NCBI GenBank assembly: GCA_025455535.1
Contig: JALOMM010000013.1
Location: forward strand, 1 to 14,267
Direction: 5' to 3'
Length of the DNA stretch: 14,267 nucleotides
Source: Bacteroidales bacterium
Lineage (GTDB): Bacteria; Bacteroidota; Bacteroidia; Bacteroidales; VadinHA17
Shown here: one piece after another, positions 7,142 to 14,170 of the stretch
Position numbering within the stretch: the stretch's first letter is position 1
How the letters are laid out: the number at the start of each line of letters is the position of its first letter
The notes under the pieces: generated by a model
The model's database searches: none
What the model saw: only the letters and a program-made list of their open reading frames with translations
Told to the model about the DNA's origin: nothing
Made by a program: the position numbers and the translations under genes

Positions 7142-9604
7142 ATGTTCGAAAAAATAATCACCCATTCAGATACACCCGAGAGGCCTGCTTCGGCAGAGGG
7201 TAACTTTTATAATCCCGCCGGAAACAGGATCGGACCCGGAATGAATGAACGGGTTCAGAAGCTCAGGAAGCTCAGCTTTGAGACTGAGCCCTCCCTGTCG
7301 GTTGAAAGGGCACTTCATGAGACCGCGTTTTACCGGGAGAACTTTGGCAAGTATTCGGTCCCTGTTTTACGGGCGCTGAATTTCCTGGATCATTGCCGGA
7401 GGAAGACAATATACATTGGCGAAGGTGAGCTGATAGTGGGTGAGCGGGGTCCGAAACCGAAGTGTGTTCCCACCTTTCCTGAGCTTACATGCCACAGTGC
7501 GGAGGATTTTCACGTGCTGAACACGCGCGACATGCAGCGTTATACCATCAGCCGGGAAGACATTGATCTCTACGAGAAGGAGGTGATACCCTACTGGAAG
7601 GGCAAGACGCAGCGTGAGCGTATTTTCAGTCACGTCCCGGCTGAATGGAGGGCAGCCTATGAAGCAGGTCTCTTCACTGAGTTCATGGAGCAGCGTGCAC
7701 CGGGCCACACGGCTCTTGACGGAAAGATCTATCACAAGGGGATGCTTGATTTCAAGAAGGAGATTGCTGCCAACCTGGCCGCGCTCGATTACCTTAATGA
7801 TCCTGAAGCGACAGACAAGGCTGAGCAATGGAAAGCAATGGATATTTCATGTGACGCCGTCATCGTCTTTGCCGGACGTCATGCAGATCTTGCCGATGAG
7901 CTGGCGGCCAGTGAGAAAGATCAGGTCAGGGTGGCCGAGCTGAAAAAGATAGCCGAGGTGTGCCGCCGGGTACCGGCCAATGCCCCCAGGAACTTTTGGG
8001 AAGCGATACAGATGTACTGGTTTGTGCATCTGGGCACAATCACGGAGCTGAATGGCTGGGATGCAATGAACCCCGGGCACTTCGATCAGCACCTGGCGCC
8101 ATTCTATTACAGTGAGGTGGAGGCAGGCACCCTTACCCGTGATCAGGCAAAAGAGCTGCTATCATGTTTCTGGATCAAGGTCAACAACCACCCTGCCCCC
8201 CCGAAAGTGGGCATTACGGCACGCGAGAGCGGTACCTATAACGACTTTACCAATATTAATATCGGGGGTGTAAAAAGCGATGGCAGTGACGGCACAAGCG
8301 AGGTCTCGTATATTATGCTCGAGGTGACAGAAGAGCTTCACATACTGCAGCCCGGCAACTCTGTTCATATCAGCTCAAAGACGCCGGACAAGTTTCTCCA
8401 CGCTGCTGCCCGTGTCATAAGGCAGGGGCACGGTTATCCGTCAGTATTTAATCCTGACATTTATATCCTCGAGATGCTCCGTCAGGGCAAGTCACTGCAG
8501 GATGCACGCGAGGGAGGCTGCAGCGGCTGCATCGAGGTAGGTGCCTTCGGCAAGGAGGCATACCTGCTTACTGGCTATCTCAACGTTCCGAAGATCCTTG
8601 AGGTTACCCTGAACAACGGGATCGATCCTGTCACCGGCAAGGTTGCCGGCATAGCCACAGGTGACCCCCGCACATTCAAGACATTCGAAGAGCTTTATGA
8701 TGCCTTCCTGCAACAGCTCCACTTTATTGTTGACCAGAAGATGAGAGTCAGCAATTATATCGACCGGATGTTTGCAAAATACGCTCCGGCGCCTTTCCTC
8801 TCTGTGGTGATAGAAGACTGCATATCAAAAGGTAAAGACTACTACGACGGAGGGCCGAGATACAACACCAGTTATATTCAGTGCTGCGGACTGGGTACTG
8901 TCACCGACAGCTTTGCTGCCCTGAAGAAGCACGTATTTGAAGACAGGACTTTCACCATGGACAGGATGCTGAGAGCTGTGCTCAGTAACTTTGAAGGTGA
9001 GGAGGTGCTGCGCCAGACCATTGTTAACCGTACCCCTTTCTTTGGGAATGACAATGAGTATGCTGACTCGATAGCGGTTAAGATATATGATGACCTTGTG
9101 GCTGAGATAGACGGCAAGCCTAACATCAAACCCGGCGGCAAATATCATCTGAACATGCTCTCAACCACATGTCATATTTATTTCGGAAAGGTGATGGGAG
9201 CCACACCCAACGGGCGCCTTGCCGGCAAGTCTGTTTCGGACGGCACCTCCCCCTCACACGGCGCTGACACTCACGGCCCGTCAGCAGTAGTGAAGTCACT
9301 GGCCAAACTTGACCATGTCAGGTCAGGGGGAACATTGCTGAACCTGCGGTTCCTGCCAAGCCTTATGCGCAAGGATGATGACATCAGGAAACTGGGTCAG
9401 CTTATCAGGAGTTACTTCACTCTCGGAGGGCATCATGTACAGTTTAATATTGTCGACACTGCCACCCTCCTGGCAGCTCAGGCATCACCTGAAGACTACA
9501 GGGATCTCATGGTAAGGATGGCAGGTTACAGTGATTATTTCAATGACATGAATGCCGACCTGCAGCGGGAGGTGATAGAACGTACAGAGAATGATTCATT
9601 CTAG
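7142..9604 (+). CDS. hypD: Glycyl radical enzyme, trans-4-hydroxy-L-proline dehydratase (HypD) type
   Basis: An 820-residue glycyl radical enzyme. The HypD family dehydrates trans-4-hydroxy-L-proline to (S)-pyrroline-5-carboxylate by radical chemistry in the anaerobic cytoplasm. The catalytic loop is GGCSGCIEVG with thiyl Cys463 and base Glu465; the radical glycine is Gly795 in VRMAGYSD. Compared with Clostridioides difficile HypD as I recall it, the substrate and catalytic residues keep one constant offset of +29: His160/189, Asp278/307, Ser334/363, Asp339/368, Phe340/369, Cys434/463, Glu436/465 and Tyr450/479. This argues against pyruvate formate-lyase, choline lyase or diol dehydratase. 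Differences beside the active site are Cys460 and Val466 where I recall Thr in HypD. About 30 residues precede the usual HypD start; ATG 7241 (MNERVQKLRKLSFETEP) is an alternative start matching the family N-terminus. It is first in a four-gene cluster behind a strong promoter; no proC lies nearby. Confidence 0.9.
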   Translation: MFEKIITHSDTPERPASAEGNFYNPAGNRIGPGMNERVQKLRKLSFETEPSLSVERALHETAFYRENFGKYSVPVLRALNFLDHCRRKTIYIGEGELIVGERGPKPKCVPTFPELTCHSAEDFHVLNTRDMQRYTISREDIDLYEKEVIPYWKGKTQRERIFSHVPAEWRAAYEAGLFTEFMEQRAPGHTALDGKIYHKGMLDFKKEIAANLAALDYLNDPEATDKAEQWKAMDISCDAVIVFAGRHADLADELAASEKDQVRVAELKKIAEVCRRVPANAPRNFWEAIQMYWFVHLGTITELNGWDAMNPGHFDQHLAPFYYSEVEAGTLTRDQAKELLSCFWIKVNNHPAPPKVGITARESGTYNDFTNINIGGVKSDGSDGTSEVSYIMLEVTEELHILQPGNSVHISSKTPDKFLHAAARVIRQGHGYPSVFNPDIYILEMLRQGKSLQDAREGGCSGCIEVGAFGKEAYLLTGYLNVPKILEVTLNNGIDPVTGKVAGIATGDPRTFKTFEELYDAFLQQLHFIVDQKMRVSNYIDRMFAKYAPAPFLSVVIEDCISKGKDYYDGGPRYNTSYIQCCGLGTVTDSFAALKKHVFEDRTFTMDRMLRAVLSNFEGEEVLRQTIVNRTPFFGNDNEYADSIAVKIYDDLVAEIDGKPNIKPGGKYHLNMLSTTCHIYFGKVMGATPNGRLAGKSVSDGTSPSHGADTHGPSAVVKSLAKLDHVRSGGTLLNLRFLPSLMRKDDDIRKLGQLIRSYFTLGGHHVQFNIVDTATLLAAQASPEDYRDLMVRMAGYSDYFNDMNADLQREVIERTENDSF

Positions 9605-9649
9605 GGTTCTTCCCGAGAGAGGGGAACACTTAAACTGTGACTCCAGCTT

Positions 9650-10558
9650 ATGTCTGAAAGCCTGATTTTTGATATTAAGCGTTACGCCATCAATGATGGA
9701 CCGGGAATACGGGTGGTTATCTTTTTCAAAGGGTGCAATCTTCACTGTGCCTGGTGTCATAACCCCGAGAGCATATCACCTGATGTGGAGAAGATGTTCG
9801 CCCCGGCCAGATGCATCAGGTGCGGAAGCTGTGTGGAGGTGTGCCCCGAAAAGGCAATCACCCTTACTGCGGAAGGTATCGTGACAGACCCGGCCCTGTG
9901 CAATGTTAACGGCAGATGTGCTGAAGTGTGTCCTGCCAGGGCTATCGAGATGTCAGGCAGGGTGATGAGCGTCGATGAGATCATGGAGGCAGTAGAAAAA
10001 GAGCGGGTATTCTTTGATCATTCAAACGGTGGTGTCACCTTCTCCGGCGGAGAGCCGCTGGTACATCTTCCAATACTGAAGCAACTGCTTGACGAGTGCG
10101 GCAGAAGACATATACACAGGGCTGTGGATACGGCCGGCCACGTCAGCATGGCGGCGCTGCTTGATATAGCAGCCAGGACAGATCTCTTCCTGTATGACCT
10201 GAAGATGATGGACTCAGACCTTCACCGTAAATGGACCGGGGCACCGAATGATAAGATTCTTCAAAACCTTACTGCGCTGGCTGAGACCGGAGCTGAGATA
10301 ATCATCAGGATACCGCTGATGGGAGGGATCAATGACACTGAGGAAAATATTGAACTCACTGCACAGTTTGTTGCCGGACTCGCGGGAAAGAAGAAGGATG
10401 TAAATATTTTGCCTTACCACAGGATTGCGCAGAACAAGTATATGAAGCTAGGCAGATCTGAATCATTCGGGATGTTCGAAGAACCGGGCAAAGAGACGCT
10501 GGAAAGGGTTATCGGACAATTCGCTGAACATGGAATAAAAGCAACAGTCGGAGGCTAG
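9650..10558 (+). CDS. Glycyl radical enzyme activase (radical SAM, ferredoxin-type insert)
   Basis: A 302-residue activating enzyme that should cleave SAM reductively and abstract hydrogen from Gly795 of the upstream dehydratase. The radical SAM motif CNLHCAWC supplies Cys29, Cys33 and Cys36. A ferredoxin-like insert follows: CIRCGSCVEVCP with Cys55, 58, 61 and 65 is a complete 4Fe-4S site, while the second site reads CNVNGRCAEVCP with Cys84, Cys90 and Cys94 but Asn87 where a cysteine is usual. GGVTFSGGEPL (about 126-136) is the SAM-binding GGE motif. Length and layout fit the activases with extra clusters that serve HypD, choline lyase and diol dehydratases, not the short PFL activase. It begins 45 bases after hypD and is very likely cotranscribed. 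Confidence 0.94.
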   Translation: MSESLIFDIKRYAINDGPGIRVVIFFKGCNLHCAWCHNPESISPDVEKMFAPARCIRCGSCVEVCPEKAITLTAEGIVTDPALCNVNGRCAEVCPARAIEMSGRVMSVDEIMEAVEKERVFFDHSNGGVTFSGGEPLVHLPILKQLLDECGRRHIHRAVDTAGHVSMAALLDIAARTDLFLYDLKMMDSDLHRKWTGAPNDKILQNLTALAETGAEIIIRIPLMGGINDTEENIELTAQFVAGLAGKKKDVNILPYHRIAQNKYMKLGRSESFGMFEEPGKETLERVIGQFAEHGIKATVGG

Positions 10559-10576
10559 ACAAAGGCTACTTTTTGT

Positions 10577-10584
10577 ACCTTGGG
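10577..10584 (+). promoter_or_regulatory. Weak possible internal -7 element before the aldolase gene
   Basis: TACCTTGG differs from TAnnTTTG at one base and lies about 30 bases ahead of the aldolase ATG, in the largest gap (56 bases) of the cluster. No TTTG occurs at the -33 distance. If real it would allow the aldolase and aminotransferase genes to be expressed apart from hypD; support is weak. Confidence 0.2.
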
Positions 10585-10614
10585 ATGCCGATAAAGTAGA
10601 AAACTCACAAACAT

Positions 10615-11511
10615 ATGACCAGACTTAACCTTGCGGGAATCTTCCCCCCTCTGCCAACATCATTTGACGGTGAAGAAAACCTGCTGCCTGAAAAGATCAG
10701 GCTCAATATCAGCCGCCTGTCAGCTTATGAGCTCACAGGGTTCCTTATACTTGGATCAAACGGAGAACAGGTGATGCTCTCAGATAAAGAGAAATCTGAG
10801 GCCGTTGCTGCAGCCAGGGAGGCTTTGCCTCCTGGCAAGGTCTTATTGGCCGGCACCGGAGGACAGTCAACGAGGGAGACGATAAAAATCACCAGGGAGG
10901 CAGCCGCAGAGGGTGCCGACGGTGTTCTTGTGTTAAACCCATATTATTTCAAGGGCTCGATGACCCACGAGGCGCTGGTGAAACACTACTTCAGTGTAGC
11001 TGACGCCTCGCCCGTACCCGTCATTATTTATAATATGCCCGGAAATACCGGCATTGATATGACTGCTGCCATGGTGATTGAAATGGCATCCCATCCCAAT
11101 ATTATCGGGATGAAGGAGTCCGGAGGCAGTGTCGTAAAAATGGGTGAGGTGCTCAGAAGTGTAAAGACTGATTTTCAGGTTCTTGCAGGAGGAGCCGGGT
11201 TTCTTCTTCCGGCACTGGCAACAGGTGCTGTCGGAGGCATCCTGGCACTTGCAAATATTGCACCGGGCATTTGCCTGGATATTTACAGGTCATTTTCCAA
11301 CGGTGATATTGATAATGCCAGGCTGTTGCAGCATAAGGTAATACCCCTTAACAATGCAGTCACAAATAGATGGGGCGTTCCGGCCCTGAAGGCAGCGATG
11401 GATCATCTCGGTCTCTACGGCGGCCCTGTGAGAAGGCCGTTGCTGCCCGTAAGCAATGATGTCAGGGAACAGCTCATAGGCCTCATCAATGATGTTGCCG
11501 CAAAAGTATAA
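10615..11511 (+). CDS. DapA-superfamily aldolase, 4-hydroxy-2-oxoglutarate aldolase (HOGA1)-like
   Basis: A 298-residue class I aldolase with the DHDPS/N-acetylneuraminate lyase TIM-barrel fold. It probably splits 4-hydroxy-2-oxoglutarate into pyruvate and glyoxylate through a Schiff base. Lys167 (GMKESGG) is the Schiff-base lysine and Tyr139 (IIYNMPGNTG) the catalytic tyrosine. The carboxylate-binding loop reads GSNGE (Ser48, Asn49), not the GTTGE of lysine-pathway DapA. Against human HOGA1 as I recall it, Ser77, Asn78, Tyr168, Lys196 and Ser198 all map with a constant offset of 29. Long stretches also agree, such as FQVLAGGAGFL, ATGAVGGILALAN and AVTNRWGVPALKAAMD...YGGPVRRPL. It sits 56 bases after the activase and 20 bases before an AGT-like gene whose expected substrate is glyoxylate, supporting the call. 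Alternatives are another pyruvate aldolase or an oxaloacetate decarboxylase side activity. Confidence 0.8.
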   Translation: MTRLNLAGIFPPLPTSFDGEENLLPEKIRLNISRLSAYELTGFLILGSNGEQVMLSDKEKSEAVAAAREALPPGKVLLAGTGGQSTRETIKITREAAAEGADGVLVLNPYYFKGSMTHEALVKHYFSVADASPVPVIIYNMPGNTGIDMTAAMVIEMASHPNIIGMKESGGSVVKMGEVLRSVKTDFQVLAGGAGFLLPALATGAVGGILALANIAPGICLDIYRSFSNGDIDNARLLQHKVIPLNNAVTNRWGVPALKAAMDHLGLYGGPVRRPLLPVSNDVREQLIGLINDVAAKV

Positions 11512-11531
11512 GGGATAAAACTGCATTCAGG

Positions 11532-12695
11532 ATGAAAGGAAGAAAGTTATTGATGATACCCGGCCCGATAGAATTTGAGCCGGCCGTAATGCAGGCCACA
11601 GCGATGGCTACAACCAGCCATGTGGCGCCTGACTTTATAGAAACATTCGGACACTCTCTTGAGATGATGAGAGATGTATGGTTATCACCGTCCGGCCAGC
11701 CTTTTATTATCGCCGGCACAGGAACTCTCGCCATGGATATGGCAGGGTCGAACCTGATTGAGCCCGGAGACAGAGCCCTTGTCATCTCGACAGGTTATTT
11801 CGGAGACAGGTATGCCGACTTGCTGAAACGATACGGTGCTGAGGTTACAGTGCTGAAAGCAGCCACGGGAGACGTGGTTGATATAAAGGAGGTTGAAAAA
11901 GAACTTAATAGTAAGAGCTACAAGCTTCTGACCTTCACTCATGTAGATACCTCTACCGCAGTGCGGGTCGATCCCCGGCCTCTGGGGCTGCTGGGGCAGA
12001 AGTACGGCGTTCTGACTATCCTCGACGGTGTATGCTCGGTGGCAGGTGAAGAGATAAGACAGGATGAGTGGATGTTAGATGTGGTCTTTACAGCCTCCCA
12101 AAAAGCTGTTGGTGTACCTCCGGGGCTTGCCCTGATGGTTGTTTCGGAACGGGCCGTCAATGCATGGCGCAGCCGTAAAACACCTGTTGGCAATTATTAC
12201 TGTGACTGGAATAACTGGCTTCCTGTAATGAAAGCGTACGAGGAACGGCGGCCCTCATACTTCGGCACACCTGCAGTGAATCTGGTTAACGGCCTTGAAG
12301 TCAGCCTGGGGATTATTCTTAAGGAGGGGATGGAGGCCAGGTTCGGCCGTCACCGGCGTATCGGCAGATCATTCCGGACGGCCATGAGAGATCTCGGACT
12401 GAAGATGATACCAATTTCTGAAGAGATAAGCGCAGGAACACTCTCGGCACCTTATTATCCTGATGGCGTCAGGGGGGCGGAGTTCATGAGGGCCATTGCG
12501 GCATCGGACGTCATACTCGCCGGCGGCTTGCTACAGGGAATAAAAGACAGCTATTTCCGGGTAGGACATATGGGCTCGGTCACCGAAGGCGACATACTGA
12601 CAACGGTGTCAGCCATAGAACATTGCCTTCAGAAATGCGGACATAATATTGTCAGGGGTATTGGACTCAGGGGCGCTGCAGGAGAACTGCAGTGA
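11532..12695 (+). CDS. Class V aminotransferase, alanine:glyoxylate aminotransferase (AGX1)-like
   Basis: A 387-residue PLP enzyme of fold type I, class V, expected to convert glyoxylate plus alanine to glycine plus pyruvate in the cytosol. The PLP lysine is Lys191 in TASQKAVGVPPG. The start KLLMIPGPIEFEPAVM is the class V substrate-loop signature, IAGTGTLAMDMAGSNLI binds the cofactor phosphate, HVDTSTAVRVDP and ILDGVCSVAGEE (PLP-ring Asp) follow, and YFGTPAVNLVNGLEVSL and FRVGHMGS (substrate-carboxylate Arg) close the site. By eye it is closest to yeast AGX1 (VDTSTAV, DEW, TASQKAxGxPxGL, VIAGG..., RIGHMG) and clearly unlike SerC or cysteine desulfurases. Serine-pyruvate or serine-glyoxylate activity is possible. 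It lies 20 bases after the aldolase, whose predicted product glyoxylate is its predicted substrate. It is convergent with the next gene, with only 5 bases between the stop codons. Confidence 0.88.
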   Translation: MKGRKLLMIPGPIEFEPAVMQATAMATTSHVAPDFIETFGHSLEMMRDVWLSPSGQPFIIAGTGTLAMDMAGSNLIEPGDRALVISTGYFGDRYADLLKRYGAEVTVLKAATGDVVDIKEVEKELNSKSYKLLTFTHVDTSTAVRVDPRPLGLLGQKYGVLTILDGVCSVAGEEIRQDEWMLDVVFTASQKAVGVPPGLALMVVSERAVNAWRSRKTPVGNYYCDWNNWLPVMKAYEERRPSYFGTPAVNLVNGLEVSLGIILKEGMEARFGRHRRIGRSFRTAMRDLGLKMIPISEEISAGTLSAPYYPDGVRGAEFMRAIAASDVILAGGLLQGIKDSYFRVGHMGSVTEGDILTTVSAIEHCLQKCGHNIVRGIGLRGAAGELQ

Positions 12696-12700
12696 GAAAC

Positions 12701-13315
12701 TCATCTGTTCGCGATCAGCAGAAAGAGGTTAAACTGCTTTGTAACTCCCCCCGCAATAACCTTATTCATAACAAAACACTGCCTGTGACTTATATTAACA
12801 AATCCCTGTCCTGCTATAATATGAGATAATTCGTCAGGATCGAAGCCGTTATGACCTGTAAATCCCTCGCCGTGAAACGAACCGTCCTCAGAATACAGAT
12901 CTGCGATTGCAAGATAACCTCCCGGATTTAGCATTCCGTGGAACTTCCTGACAATATTGCCAATATCACTGATGTGATGGAGCACCATCTGACTGAAGAT
13001 AAGATCAACCTTTGCCCCTGTATAATCATCATGTTCCAGATCAAACATCAGTGCTTTGAGGTTTTCCACTTTTGCTGCCATGATCTTTTCGTTCGTCACC
13101 TCCAGCATTCCCGTTGAATTGTCCATCAGGGTAATCTCCCTGAGATAGTCCTTCAGCAGGAAGCTTGTTATTCCTGTACCGGCACCGTATTCAATGGCTG
13201 TCATATCCTTCCTGACGGGAATATTACTGAGGAGTGCATCAGCGATAGCTTTTGAGCGTTCCCGGTACAGAGGATTATTATCCCATGAGGCTGCCTTAAT
13301 ATCAAATGAACTCAT
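12701..13315 (-). CDS. Class I SAM-dependent methyltransferase
   Basis: A 204-residue Rossmann-fold methyltransferase of unknown substrate. Motif I is AIEYGAGTG (residues 40-48), the acidic end of strand 2 is in LMDNSTGML (about 63-71), motif II/III is VDLIFSQMVLHHI, and LNPGGYLAIADLY is the post-motif strand typical of UbiE-like small-molecule methyltransferases. The N-terminus (FDIKAASWDNNPLYRERSKAIADAL) is characteristic of a Bacteroidota/Firmicutes group annotated only as SAM-dependent methyltransferase. No second domain or membrane segment is seen. It is convergent with the aminotransferase gene and divergent from the OsmC gene, and a -7 element precedes it on its own strand, so it is probably transcribed alone. 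No evidence ties it to the hydroxyproline cluster. Confidence 0.9.
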   Translation of the reverse strand: MSSFDIKAASWDNNPLYRERSKAIADALLSNIPVRKDMTAIEYGAGTGITSFLLKDYLREITLMDNSTGMLEVTNEKIMAAKVENLKALMFDLEHDDYTGAKVDLIFSQMVLHHISDIGNIVRKFHGMLNPGGYLAIADLYSEDGSFHGEGFTGHNGFDPDELSHIIAGQGFVNISHRQCFVMNKVIAGGVTKQFNLFLLIANR

Positions 13316-13338
13316 TGACTCTTTTTATTAGCAATTGG

Positions 13339-13346
13339 CAAATATA
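13339..13346 (-). promoter_or_regulatory. -7 element for the methyltransferase gene
   Basis: Read on the minus strand this is TATATTTG, an exact TAnnTTTG match, 23 bases ahead of the methyltransferase ATG. No clean TTTG is seen at -33. Confidence 0.5.
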
Positions 13347-13423
13347 CAATTTGATCGGCTCTTTTTCGGAGGGATGGCTTCAATACCCTTAACCCCGGCC
13401 GGTATAAGAATGACAAAATTAAC

Positions 13424-13452
13424 CTTGATACGCTTTATTAATCTTAAATTTG
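13424..13452 (+). promoter_or_regulatory. Promoter for the OsmC-family gene
   Basis: TAAATTTG at 13445-13452, followed by CA, is an exact TAnnTTTG -7 element 27 bases ahead of the OsmC ATG. The upstream CTTG at 13424-13427 is a partial -33 match with 17-base spacing. The resulting leader would be about 20 nt. Confidence 0.6.
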
Positions 13453-13479
13453 CATTTCTAAAATGATATTATTACACAC

Positions 13480-13902
13480 ATGGGAAAAGAGACTGTAACA
13501 ACCAAATGGCTTGAAAATATGGCTTTTGAGTCAGAAGTCAACGGCCACAAGATAGTGATTGATGCTGTTCCGGAGGTTGGCGGTGAGAACCGGGGGCCCA
13601 GACCCAAGCCTTTCATGCTGATGGCACTGGGCGGATGCACGGGCATGGACGTCATTTCAATGCTTAAGAAGATGAAAGTTGATGTCAAAAAGTTTAGTGT
13701 CACGGTAGAAGGCGACTTAACCGAAGAACATCCGAAGCATTTTTACAGGATGCATGTGATCTATGAGTTTACCGGAACAAACCTTCCGCTGGAAAAGCTT
13801 CAGAAGGCCGTTTCACTCTCAGATGAGAGGTACTGCGGAGTCAGTGCGGTTTACAGGAAGGCATTGGAGATGACAAGTGAAATAAGGATCATTGAGGCAT
13901 AA
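13480..13902 (+). CDS. OsmC/Ohr-family protein
   Basis: A 140-residue member of the OsmC family, thiol-dependent peroxidases that reduce organic or fatty-acid hydroperoxides; the short YhfA-like members are of unclear substrate. The two conserved cysteines are Cys53 in ALGGCTGMDVISML and Cys119 in ERYCGVSAVYRKA, with the usual ENRGPRPKPFML loop (Arg38, Arg41) ahead of the first. The HYRxHVIYEFTG-like strand and the final helix are complete, so the gene looks intact and of usual length. It has its own promoter and is followed after 52 bases by the ABC exporter start. An oxidant-defence role beside an anaerobic gene cluster would make sense, but no sequence link shows it. Confidence 0.92.
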   Translation: MGKETVTTKWLENMAFESEVNGHKIVIDAVPEVGGENRGPRPKPFMLMALGGCTGMDVISMLKKMKVDVKKFSVTVEGDLTEEHPKHFYRMHVIYEFTGTNLPLEKLQKAVSLSDERYCGVSAVYRKALEMTSEIRIIEA

Positions 13903-13954
13903 CAAGGGCGAATGCCGGTGTCCCTGATAGCCCCAAAGACAACTACCATGCTGC

Positions 13955-14170
13955 ATGGCCGATAAAGAAAAGAAAAAGACAGGTTCCGGATTACGTGAAC
14001 TGTTCAAGCTGTACAGCTTCCTGAGGCCGTACCGCTGGAGGTTTGCCCTTGGTCTCTCCTTTCTCCTGGTATCTACAGCCGCAAGCCTGATGTTCCCGAA
14101 GCTTCTCGGTGACATGGTTGACATGGGCAACAGTGGCAGGATACCGGAGGAGATAAACACTTCAGGATAA
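13955..14170 (+). CDS. ABC exporter (MsbA-like) N-terminus, broken at a stop codon
   Basis: The 71 residues resemble the start of a Bacteroidota half-size ABC exporter with fused membrane and ATPase domains. A basic start (MADKEKKKTG) is followed by LRELFKLYSFLRPYRWRF and a first membrane helix LGLSFLLVSTAASLMFP (about residues 32-48), then LLGDMVDMGNSGRIPEEINTSG and a TAA stop at 14168-14170. Such proteins run to about 590 residues, so most of the transporter is missing. The remaining ~97 bases give no second membrane helix in any plus frame. The cause may be a real truncation, a frameshift, or a bad join near a contig end; the sequence alone cannot decide. Confidence 0.65.
   Translation: MADKEKKKTGSGLRELFKLYSFLRPYRWRFALGLSFLLVSTAASLMFPKLLGDMVDMGNSGRIPEEINTSG

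Noticed and set aside
7367..7828. Long minus-strand ORF (153 codons) inside hypD
   Set aside because: It lies wholly within a strongly supported gene, its product has no recognisable domain, and it is best explained as a shadow of the coding strand.
7142..9604. Glycyl radical enzyme as pyruvate formate-lyase, choline trimethylamine-lyase or diol dehydratase
   Set aside because: Pyruvate formate-lyase has adjacent catalytic cysteines (Cys-Cys), which are absent. The loop GCIE with Glu two after Cys, together with the HypD substrate residues at a constant offset, fits the hydroxyproline dehydratase family instead.
10615..11511. Lysine-pathway dihydrodipicolinate synthase (dapA)
   Set aside because: The phosphate/carboxylate loop reads GSNGE where DapA typically has GTTGE. 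The C-terminal half matches HOGA1, and the neighbours are not lysine genes.
11532..12695. Phosphoserine aminotransferase, cysteine desulfurase or 2-aminoethylphosphonate aminotransferase
   Set aside because: The motif set (IPGPIE, VDTSTAV, TASQKAVGVPPG, RVGHMG) follows AGX1-type alanine:glyoxylate aminotransferases, and there is no phosphonate or sulfur gene nearby.
13946..13958. Hairpin CCATG-CTG-CATGG over the ABC exporter start
   Set aside because: A 5-bp stem with a 3-base loop is expected by chance; no supporting context for translational control.
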